From the NCBI RefSeq assembly GCF_000971175.1, contig NZ_BBLY01000004.1, forward strand, positions 306,298 to 370,297: a stretch of 64,000 bases of DNA, written 5' to 3'. Position 1 is the first letter of the stretch; every line of letters begins with the position of its first letter. The translations under genes and the position numbers were made by a program. The notes under the pieces are model-generated. The model made no database searches. It worked only from the letters and a program-made list of their open reading frames with translations, and was not told the DNA's origin. Positions 1-7,514 of this stretch are shown piece by piece. This DNA is from Demequina pelophila (lineage in GTDB: Bacteria; Actinomycetota; Actinomycetes; Actinomycetales; Demequinaceae).

Positions 1-1
1 G

Positions 2-967
<966 letters not shown>

Positions 968-1000
968 GACCGTCGGCCGCGCGAGCGGCCGCAGCGTCTG

Positions 1001-1034
1001 ACGGGCGCGTCTCCCCTCGGGGAGGCGCGCCCGT
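1001..1034 (+). terminator. hairpin after eno
   Basis: Arms 1001-1016 and 1019-1034 pair with one G-T. The stem begins ACGGGCGCG and has no T-tract. It lies 33 nt past the enolase stop and probably ends or protects that transcript. Confidence 0.6.
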
Positions 1035-1113
1035 TCCGCATTTCCGGGGGACGATGCGCGACTCGCGGCGGCGCCACCGGCCCGCCGGGACCTGGGGCCG
1101 GGACAATGGGCGC

Positions 1114-1968
1114 GTGCCCCGTGACTCCCGACCCTCGACGCCGCGCGCGTCCGGGGGACGGTCGCGCGCGAAGGCGGGCGCGAGCCGTGTGAAGCCGAGC
1201 GCGAGCCGCGCGAAGCCGGGGGCGACGCGCGACGCGCGGCCCGCCGGCGCATCGTCCCCGGGCAAGCCGGTCACGGGCTCCGCGAAGCCGGCCACCGGCT
1301 CCGCCGAGGCGCGCCGGCGCCGCGAGAGCACCCGCATCCCCAAGGGCCGGGGCTCGTCCCGTCCGGGCGGCGCGACCGCCCCTTCCCGGGTGCAGGCGCT
1401 GCGCAATCGCATCGAGCCCGTCGCGCCGGGCCGGTCCTGGATGACCACGTCGACGGTGCGGATGGTCGTGCTCGTCGTGGTGATCGCGCTCGCCACCGTG
1501 GTGGTGCTGCCGTCGCTGCGCGCGTACTTCCGCCAGCAGGAGGAGCTCGCCGAACTGCGGGCCGAGGCCGAGCAGGCGCGCGCCGAGGTCGAGGAGCTCG
1601 AGGCGGAGAAGGCGCGCTGGGAGGACCCGGCGTTCATCGTCGCGCAGGCGCGCGAGCGGCTCGCCTACGTGTTCCCGGGCGAGACGCCGTACCGCGTCAT
1701 CGACCCCGAGGTGGTCGAGGGCGCCGCGGAGGGCTCGCCGGCGGCCGCCGAGCAGCCCGACGTCCGGCGCGACGGCACCTGGTACACGCGCCTGTGGGAC
1801 ACCTTCGAGGAGGCCGGCGGGGTGCCGGAGGACGCGGAGGCCGAGGGCGCCGACGCGGAGGCGGGCGCGGATTCCGGCGCGGATTCCGGCACGGACGCCG
1901 CCTCTCCCGCCGCCTCTCCCGACGCCTCTCCCGACGCCGGTGGCCCGGCCGCCAGCCCGGCCCCGTAG
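1114..1968 (+). CDS. FtsB/DivIC-like septum formation initiator
   Basis: This is a bitopic divisome protein of the FtsB/DivIC family, expected to link FtsQ and FtsL at the division septum. It has a long basic, Pro/Ala/Ser-rich cytoplasmic tail, one membrane helix at about residues 114-136 (VRMVVLVVVIALATVVVLP), a coiled coil at about 138-170 rich in Glu/Ala, the family stretch WEDPAFIVAQARERLAYVFPG, and an acidic Ala/Ser/Pro tail. At 284 residues it is much longer than E. coli FtsB, as in other actinobacteria. I chose GTG 1114 because GACAAT lies 6 nt upstream, the leaderless pattern seen elsewhere here. The earlier ATG at 1054 lies inside a copy of the GGGACGATGC repeat and is probably not a start. 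Confidence 0.82.
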   Translation: MPRDSRPSTPRASGGRSRAKAGASRVKPSASRAKPGATRDARPAGASSPGKPVTGSAKPATGSAEARRRRESTRIPKGRGSSRPGGATAPSRVQALRNRIEPVAPGRSWMTTSTVRMVVLVVVIALATVVVLPSLRAYFRQQEELAELRAEAEQARAEVEELEAEKARWEDPAFIVAQARERLAYVFPGETPYRVIDPEVVEGAAEGSPAAAEQPDVRRDGTWYTRLWDTFEEAGGVPEDAEAEGADAEAGADSGADSGTDAASPAASPDASPDAGGPAASPAP

Positions 1969-1978
1969 ACTTCCCCGG

Positions 1979-2515
1979 GTGAACGACACCCCTGCCACCG
2001 AGCGCGACGTCGCCGTCCTGGCCGCCCAGCTGGGGCGCGAGCCGCGCGGCATCGTCGCGATCGCCGCCCGCTGCGCATGCGGCAACCCGACCGTGGTCCA
2101 CACCGCGCCGCGCCTGCCCGACGGCACGCCCTTCCCCACGCAGTACTACCTCACGCACCCGGACGCGGTCTCCGCCGTGTCCACGCTCGAGGCCAACGGC
2201 GTCATGAAGCAGATGCAGGACCGCCTGGCCGAGGAGCCCGAGCTCGCCGCCGCCTACCGCGCCGCGCACGAGCGCTACCTCGAGGAGCGCTACGCGCTGG
2301 GCGACGTGCCGGAGATCCACGGCATCAGCGCCGGCGGCATGCCCGACCGCGTCAAGTGCCTCCACGTGCTCGTGGGCCACGCGCTCGCCGCGGGGCCCGG
2401 AGTCAACCCGCTGGGGGACGAGGCGCTCGCGCTCATCAAGGACCGCTTCGACCCCGCGCGGTGCACGTGCGACGTCCTCGACGCCGACGCCGCGCCGGAG
2501 GAGCCCGCCCCGTGA
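1979..2515 (+). CDS. DUF501 protein
   Basis: A conserved actinobacterial protein of 178 residues with no established function. Recognisable family stretches are CACGNPTVVHTAPRLPDGTPFPT and YLTHPDAVSAVSTLEANGVM. Cysteines near both ends (CACG, CTCD) could bind a metal, which is inference. The start is GTG 1979, preceded by TAGACT at 1966-1971, which overlaps the stop of the upstream gene and suggests a leaderless promoter. Its own stop overlaps the ppx start as GTGA, so the two are translationally coupled. Its place between the FtsB-like gene and ppx is conserved in the phylum. Confidence 0.88.
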   Translation: MNDTPATERDVAVLAAQLGREPRGIVAIAARCACGNPTVVHTAPRLPDGTPFPTQYYLTHPDAVSAVSTLEANGVMKQMQDRLAEEPELAAAYRAAHERYLEERYALGDVPEIHGISAGGMPDRVKCLHVLVGHALAAGPGVNPLGDEALALIKDRFDPARCTCDVLDADAAPEEPAP

Positions 2516-3471
2516 CCCGGGTCGCCGGCATCGACTGCGGCACCAATTCCATCCGCCTGCTCATCGCGGACGTGCGCGACGGCGCGCTCACGGATGTGGT
2601 GCGCACCATGACCGTGGTGCGCCTGGGCGAGGGCGTGGACCGGACCGGGGAGTTCTCGGCCGCTGCGCTCGAGCGGACCCTCGCCGCGGTCGACGAGTAC
2701 GCCGCGCTGTGCCGGTCCCACGGCGTCGCGGCGATCCGCTTCGCCGCCACCTCCGCCACCCGCGACGCCCGCAATCGGGGCGCCTTCCTCGACGGCGTCC
2801 GCGCGCGCCTGGGCGTGACGCCCGAGGTCATCTCCGGCGAGGAGGAGGCCGCGCTGAGCTTCCGGGGCGCCACCGCGGTGCTCGACCGGGCGCACGACGC
2901 GCCCTTCCTCGTGGTCGATCTGGGCGGCGGCTCCACGGAGGTGGTGCTGGGATCCTCGCGCGTCGAGGCCGCGCACTCCATGGACGTGGGCTGCGTGCGC
3001 ATGACCGAGCGCCACCTCGCCGACGACCCGCCCACCGCCGCCCAGGTGGCGGCCGCGGAGGCGGACATCCACGCGGCCCTCGACGAGGCCTTCCGCGGAG
3101 TCCCGGTGGAGCGCACCCGCACCCTCGTGGGCCTGGCCGGCACCGTCACCACGGTCACCGCCCACGCGCTGGCCCTGCCCGAATACGACGCCGCACGCCT
3201 CGACGGCGCGGTCCTCACGGTGGACGATGCGCTGGCAGCCTGCGACTCCCTCCTGCGGGCGTCGCGGCGCGAGCGGGCGGCCCTGGGGTTCATGCATCCC
3301 GGGCGGGTGGACGTGATCGGGGCGGGCGCGCTGGTGTGGCGCACGGTCATCGCGCGCGTGCGCGACGCCGTGGCGGCCGCCGGGGGAGAGCTGCCCCACG
3401 TCGTGACGAGCGAGCACGACATCCTCGACGGACTCGCCTTATCCGCGGCGGAACGGGCCGCGCGCCCGTAG
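2512..3471 (+). CDS. ppx: Ppx/GppA exopolyphosphatase
   Basis: A phosphatase of the ASKHA fold that removes terminal phosphate from polyphosphate or from pppGpp. The 319 residues contain the first phosphate-binding loop GIDCGTNSIRLL, the catalytic stretch ISGEEEAALSFRGA, and the second loop VVDLGGGSTEVVLG, followed by VGLAGTVTT and GALVWR. It has only the two N-terminal Ppx lobes, like other short actinobacterial members. GTG 2512 overlaps the DUF501 stop. A TTA leucine codon, very rare in this G+C-rich window, sits at 3439-3441, shortly before the UAA tRNA gene downstream. Confidence 0.92.
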   Translation: MTRVAGIDCGTNSIRLLIADVRDGALTDVVRTMTVVRLGEGVDRTGEFSAAALERTLAAVDEYAALCRSHGVAAIRFAATSATRDARNRGAFLDGVRARLGVTPEVISGEEEAALSFRGATAVLDRAHDAPFLVVDLGGGSTEVVLGSSRVEAAHSMDVGCVRMTERHLADDPPTAAQVAAAEADIHAALDEAFRGVPVERTRTLVGLAGTVTTVTAHALALPEYDAARLDGAVLTVDDALAACDSLLRASRRERAALGFMHPGRVDVIGAGALVWRTVIARVRDAVAAAGGELPHVVTSEHDILDGLALSAAERAARP

Positions 3472-3498
3472 CCGCCGCATCGGCCCTCGAGGCCCGAC

Positions 3499-3572
3499 GC
3501 CCCCGTAGCCCAACTGGCAGAGGCAGCCGGCTTAAACCCGGCCCAGTGCGGGTTCGAACCCCGCCGGGGGCA
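3499..3572 (+). tRNA. tRNA, anticodon UAA (Leu), short variable loop
   Basis: A full cloverleaf of 74 nt can be folded by hand. The acceptor arms GCCCCCG/CGGGGGC match, the D arm is GCC...GGC, the anticodon stem GCCGG/CCGGC encloses CTTAAAC with anticodon TAA at 3533-3535, and the T arm is GCGGG-TTCGAAC-CCCGC. ACC follows in the genome, so most of the CCA end is encoded. A UAA anticodon reads UUA leucine, but the variable region is only 5 nt, while bacterial tRNA-Leu normally has a long variable arm. The gene itself is certain; the amino acid identity is less so. Confidence 0.9.
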
Positions 3573-3614
3573 CCGTTTCCAGCCGAGGGCGCCCCCTCCG
3601 TTGCGCGCGCGTAC

Positions 3615-3675
3615 GCGAATTCATGCGTGATGCACGGGCACCGCGGGCCGCCCCGTGCATCACGCATGAATTCGC
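3615..3675. repeat. perfect 24-bp inverted repeat
   Basis: Arms 3615-3638 and 3652-3675 are exact reverse complements around a 13-nt loop. Each arm contains GAATTCATGCGTGATGCACG. It lies between the tRNA and yaeQ, 50 nt before the yaeQ start. It may end the tRNA/ppx transcript, although no T-tract follows. Confidence 0.75.
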
Positions 3676-3725
3676 GGAGGGACGCGAACGAGACAGCCTC
3701 CTCCTCTCGTCTAGGCTGGTGCGCC

Positions 3726-4265
3726 ATGGCTGCCGGCGCGACGATCAACACCTTCGAGGTCCAGCTCGCGGACGTCGACCGCGGCGTCTACGAGGACTTC
3801 TCGCTGCGCGTCGCGCGCCACCCGTCCGAGACCGGGGCGTTCATGATGACCCGCGTGCTCGCGTACTGCCTCGAGCACGCGGAGGGCATCGGCTTCTCCG
3901 AGGGGATCTCCACCACCGAGGAGCCGGCGGTGCTGGTCCGCGACCTCACCGGCGCCGTGACGGCGTGGATCGAGGTGGGCCAGCCCGAGGCGGAGCGCCT
4001 CCACCGCGGCAGCCGGCTGGCGTCGCGGACGGTGGTCTACACGCAGCACGATCCGGCCAAGGTGCTGGCGCGGTGGGAGGGCAAGCGCATCCACCGCCGC
4101 GAGGACATCGCGCTGCGCAGCTTCGACCCCGGGCTCGTGGAGTCCGCCGCGGCGCTGGTGGAGCGGCGCAACGCGCTCGTCGTGTCCGTGACCGAGCGGC
4201 ACCTGTACCTCGAGCTCAACGGCACGTCGCTGGAGTCCGCTATTCACGAGGCCGCGCTGGGCTGA
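3726..4265 (+). CDS. yaeQ: YaeQ family protein
   Basis: YaeQ proteins adopt a PD-(D/E)XK nuclease-like fold, but their biochemical role is not settled. The 179 residues match the family along their length, with LRVARHPSETGAFMMTRVLAYCLEHAEGIGFSEG near the N-terminus and the conserved WIEVGQP strand and charged C-terminal half. The start ATG 3726 is preceded by TAGGCT at 3712-3717, suggesting a leaderless message. The gene stands alone between a long inverted repeat and a tandem-repeat block. Family assignment is firm; function is unknown. Confidence 0.9.
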   Translation: MAAGATINTFEVQLADVDRGVYEDFSLRVARHPSETGAFMMTRVLAYCLEHAEGIGFSEGISTTEEPAVLVRDLTGAVTAWIEVGQPEAERLHRGSRLASRTVVYTQHDPAKVLARWEGKRIHRREDIALRSFDPGLVESAAALVERRNALVVSVTERHLYLELNGTSLESAIHEAALG

Positions 4266-4309
4266 GCCGCGGCGCGTGCGGGCCCCGCGGTCAGCGGTCA
4301 GCGCGCCCT

Positions 4310-4413
4310 GCGCCCCGCGAGGTGCTCAGTGCCCGCCGCCGTGCCGAGTGCGCCCCGCGAGGTGCTCAGTGCCCGCCGCCGTGCCGAGTGCGCCCTGCGA
4401 GGTGCTCAGTGCT
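4310..4413. repeat. 40-bp tandem repeat, 2.6 copies
   Basis: Units begin at 4310, 4350 and 4390 (the last partial). Each contains CGAGGTGCTCAGTGCCCG. The units are contiguous with no spacers, so this is not a CRISPR array. The last unit forms the left arm of the hairpin that follows. Confidence 0.85.
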
Positions 4414-4444
4414 CAAAAGCAGGCATTTTGAGCACGGAGCACCT
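4400..4444. terminator. hairpin between convergent yaeQ and metF
   Basis: Arms 4400-4418 and 4426-4444 pair over 19 bp with one mismatch. The inner end is CTCAAAA/TTTTGAG around a 7-nt loop. It is placed to serve both converging genes. Confidence 0.65.
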
Positions 4445-4463
4445 CCCAGGACGCGGCCGGACG

Positions 4464-5291
4464 TTACTCCGCGCGGGTCACCCACGCGCTGGTCGCCGCG
4501 AGGTCGCCGAAGGCGAACACGTGCAGGCGCACCTCGCCGTGGACGGCCGGGTCGAGGTGGGCGGCGAGCTCGGCGACGAACCTGTCGGGGGTCGCCGTGC
4601 CGAGCAGGTTGCCCAGCGAGAAGCCGTACTTGAGGGCGATGCCCGCGCTCGTCGCGACGCCGCACCGGCGGGCGAAGCCCACGAGCCGCGCGACGCCCGC
4701 CGGGCCCGCGACGCCCACCCGGATGGGGGCGTCGATGGCGTGGTCGCGGACCTGCTCCACCCATCGCAGCACGGATTGCGCGTCGAACGAGAACTGGGTG
4801 GTGATCGAGGCCGCGAGGCCCTGGTCGGCGAGGGCGGCGGACTTGTCGCGCAGCGACTCCCACAGGACGTGGTCGGGGATCGCCGGGTGGCCGTCCGGGT
4901 AGCCGCCGATCCCCACGCGGGTGAAGCCGTGCTCGGCGAGCAGGCCCGACCGGATGAGGGCGAGCGAGTCCGCGTAGGGGCCGCGTGGCGCGCGGGGGTC
5001 GCCGGCCACGGCGAAGACCTGGGTCGCGCCGGTGGCGCGCAGGGCCGCGAGGTGCTCCGTGAGCGCCGCCTCGCCGGGCACCCGGCGCGCGGCCACGTGG
5101 ACCACCGGCTCGAGGCCGTGCCAGGCGAGGGCCGCGGCGGCGGCGACGCGGTCGTGCTCGGACTCCGAGCCCAGGTGGGTGACGGACACGGGCGTCGCGG
5201 CCGGCAGCTCGATGCCGTCGAGCGTGGCGCGGTCGCGGGCGGTCATCTCGACGGACACGCCCTCGAGCAGCGCGGGGGTCCGGGACGTCAC
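4464..5291 (-). CDS. metF: methylenetetrahydrofolate reductase
   Basis: The flavoenzyme reduces 5,10-methylene-THF to 5-methyl-THF for methionine synthesis. The 275-residue product shows the MetF barrel pattern: SVEMTARDR near the N-terminus, VSVTHLG, the VFAVAGDPRAPRGPYADSL segment, VGIGGYPDGHP, the substrate and flavin stretch ITTQFSFDAQSVLRWVEQVR, and VGVAGPAGV. It is slightly shorter than the usual 290-310 residues. GTG 5291 was chosen because CTGGAGG lies 7-8 nt upstream; the open frame continues further upstream but into low-complexity sequence without family similarity. It converges with yaeQ. Confidence 0.9.
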   Translation of the reverse strand: MTSRTPALLEGVSVEMTARDRATLDGIELPAATPVSVTHLGSESEHDRVAAAAALAWHGLEPVVHVAARRVPGEAALTEHLAALRATGATQVFAVAGDPRAPRGPYADSLALIRSGLLAEHGFTRVGIGGYPDGHPAIPDHVLWESLRDKSAALADQGLAASITTQFSFDAQSVLRWVEQVRDHAIDAPIRVGVAGPAGVARLVGFARRCGVATSAGIALKYGFSLGNLLGTATPDRFVAELAAHLDPAVHGEVRLHVFAFGDLAATSAWVTRAE

Positions 5292-5536
5292 GGGCGGCCT
5301 CCAGGCGGGTGAACAGACCCTGCGGGTGACAAGGCCCCGCGGGTGAGCGGGCCCGGACATCCTACGTGGGAGACCTCGCCATGCCGCGCGTCCGCCGGGC
5401 CCGCCCAGCGGGCGGCCGAGCGGGCGGGCGAGCGGGCGGCCGAGCGGGCGGGCGGAGGCGCCGGGGACGGCAGGGCGCGCGGAGGCACCGGGGAAGGCAG
5501 GGCAGCCGGCAAGCGCCGACCCCGCCCGCCCCCGGA
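5292..5536. other. low-complexity G+C-rich spacer
   Basis: No gene is seen here. The spacer holds an array of short GGGCGGNCGAGC-type units at about 5400-5460, and carries the metF ribosome site at its left edge. Confidence 0.6.
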
Positions 5537-7216
5537 TCACAACAGGTCGGTCACCTCGTTCTTGGCTCCGGCCTTGACCAGTTGGCGCGCGCGCTCGGCG
5601 GTGGGGGCGTCGAGCGCGGCCGACGCGAGCGACCTGCACTCGGCGAGCGTGTGACGCGACAGCGCGAACCGCACCGCGGGCACCTTCGACGGCGCCATCG
5701 ACAGGCTCGCCACGCCCAGGCCGGTGAGCACCAGGGCGAGGAACGGGTCGCCGGCGGACTCGCCGCACACCCCGACCGGCCGGTCGGAGCTGTGGCCGCC
5801 CTTGCAGGCCGCCTCGATCACCTGCAGCACCGCGGGCTGCCAGGGGTCTAGGAGCGAGGCCAGCTCGCCCTCGCCGCGGTCCGCCGCCATGGTGTACTGC
5901 GCCAGGTCGTTGGTGCCCAGCGACCCGAAGTCCACGTGGGACAGCACGTGATGCGCCCGCAGCGCCGCGGCCGGCACCTCGATCATCACACCCGCGGACG
6001 GCAGGCCCGCGGCGCGCACACGCGTGGCGAACCACTCCGCCTCGTCCGTGGTGGCGACCATGGGCGCCATCACCTTGACCTCCGCGCCGGTGTCCTTCGC
6101 CGCGAGCGCGATGGCCTCGAGCTGCGAGTCGAGCAGCTCGGGCCGGGCCTGGCACAGGCGCAGCCCGCGCCGCCCCAGCGCCGGGTTCTCCTCCTCGCCC
6201 AGGTCCGCGAACGCGAGCGGCTTGTCCGCGCCCGCGTCGAGCGTGCGGATGACCACGCGCCGGCCGGGGAAGGGCGCGAGCACCTGCCGGTACACGTCCG
6301 CCTGGTCCTCGACGCTCGGGAGCGTGGCCGCGGACAGGTACATGAACTCGGTCCGGAACAGCCCGACGCCCTCGAGGTCGGCGGCGCCGGCGGCCACCGC
6401 ATCGTCCACCCCGCCGATGTTCGCGAGCAGCGCGACCGCGTGCCCGTCCGCGGTCCGGCCGGGGCCGTGGAGCTCGTCGAGCGCGGCCGCGAGCTTCTCG
6501 CGGCGTGCCCGCTGGATCTCCAGCAGGCGCGTGTCGGGGTCGAGCACCACGTGGCCGGCGTCGCCGTCGACGGCGACGGTGGTCCCGGCGGGGATGCCGG
6601 TCGCGTCCGGCAGCTGCACCACGGCCGGGATGCCCATCTGGGCGGCCAGGATCGCGGTGTGGGACGTGCGGCCGCCGTGCTCGGTGACGATCGCGACCAC
6701 GTGCGAGCGGTCGAGCGCCGCGGTCTCCGCCGGGGCGAGGTCGAGGGCGACGATGACGGACGGCCCCGACAGTTCCGGCACGCCCGGCGTGGGCACGCCG
6801 AGCACGTGGGCGATGGCCCGCGAGCCCACGTCGCGCAGGTCCGTGACCCGCTCGGCGAAGTAGCCGCCCAGCGCCTCGAACTGCGCCGCGAACTCGTCCA
6901 CGGCCGCAGCGATGGCGGTCGCGGGCCCCTTGCCGGCCGCCACCTGCTTGGCCGCGGCCTTGGCGAGGCCCTTGTCCCGGGCGATCATCGCGGTCGCCTT
7001 GAGGATGGGCTGGGCGTGCTCGTCCGCGGCGGCGGCGCGCGCGTCGAGGTCCTCGCCCACGGCGCTCAGGGCGCCGCGCACGGACTCGGCGGCGGCCTCC
7101 GCATCGGCCGGGGCGGGCTCGTCCGCGGGTGCCTTCACCGGCGGCGCGACCTGCACCACCGGCCCGGCGGCGGTGCCGGGGGACACCCCGACACCGCTGC
7201 GCCGCTCGCCGGACAC
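5537..7216 (-). CDS. ptsI: PTS enzyme I
   Basis: Enzyme I takes phosphate from phosphoenolpyruvate and passes it to HPr. The 559 residues include the phospho-histidine stretch TEHGGRTSHTAILAAQMGIPAVV, the PEP-binding arginine region FRTEFMYL, and the C-terminal barrel motifs MIEVPAAAL, DFGSLGTNDLAQY and VCGESAGDP. The ptsH stop codon overlaps a GTG at 7222, but GGAGGA is best placed for the second GTG at 7216, so I used that one. It is the last gene of the fructose operon, so it is probably co-expressed with fruA and serves all PTS sugars. Confidence 0.94.
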   Translation of the reverse strand: MSGERRSGVGVSPGTAAGPVVQVAPPVKAPADEPAPADAEAAAESVRGALSAVGEDLDARAAAADEHAQPILKATAMIARDKGLAKAAAKQVAAGKGPATAIAAAVDEFAAQFEALGGYFAERVTDLRDVGSRAIAHVLGVPTPGVPELSGPSVIVALDLAPAETAALDRSHVVAIVTEHGGRTSHTAILAAQMGIPAVVQLPDATGIPAGTTVAVDGDAGHVVLDPDTRLLEIQRARREKLAAALDELHGPGRTADGHAVALLANIGGVDDAVAAGAADLEGVGLFRTEFMYLSAATLPSVEDQADVYRQVLAPFPGRRVVIRTLDAGADKPLAFADLGEEENPALGRRGLRLCQARPELLDSQLEAIALAAKDTGAEVKVMAPMVATTDEAEWFATRVRAAGLPSAGVMIEVPAAALRAHHVLSHVDFGSLGTNDLAQYTMAADRGEGELASLLDPWQPAVLQVIEAACKGGHSSDRPVGVCGESAGDPFLALVLTGLGVASLSMAPSKVPAVRFALSRHTLAECRSLASAALDAPTAERARQLVKAGAKNEVTDLL

Positions 7217-7218
7217 GG

Positions 7219-7491
7219 TCACTCCTCCGCGTCGAGGTCGCGGTTGAGCAGGTCGACGAGCCCGGCGAGCGCGGCGTCGGCGCCGTCGCCCTCGGCGGTC
7301 AGCACCACCTCCTCGCCGTGCTTGGCGCCCAGGGCCATGACGCCCAGGATGGAGGTCGCGTCGACCGGGTCCTCGCCCGGGCGGCCGATCTCGACGTCGA
7401 GGCCCGTGCCCTGCGCGGCCTCGACGAAGAGGGCGGCGGGGCGGGCGTGCAGGCCGACGGACGAGCCGATGGTGGCGGTGCGCTGTGGCAT
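7219..7491 (-). CDS. ptsH: HPr phosphocarrier protein
   Basis: HPr carries phosphate from enzyme I to sugar-specific enzymes IIA. The 90-residue protein has the active histidine at position 15 in GLHARPA and the regulatory serine region DATSILGVMAL near position 47. A leader of 23 nt separates it from fruA, with AGAAGGAGATC as the ribosome site. It lies between fruA and ptsI in a single operon, so fructose-responsive control would also set general PTS capacity. Identification is certain. Confidence 0.96.
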   Translation of the reverse strand: MPQRTATIGSSVGLHARPAALFVEAAQGTGLDVEIGRPGEDPVDATSILGVMALGAKHGEEVVLTAEGDGADAALAGLVDLLNRDLDAEE

Positions 7492-7514
7492 GGGGGATCT
7501 CCTTCTCTGGTGGT

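Noticed and set aside
4310-4413. Possible CRISPR array
   Set aside because: The 40-bp units are contiguous with no spacers and only 2.6 copies, and no cas genes are near.
5292-6155. Long open frame extending metF upstream and overlapping ptsI
   Set aside because: The extension is low-complexity Arg/Gly/Ala sequence antiparallel in frame to ptsI, without family similarity, and the metF start has a good ribosome site.
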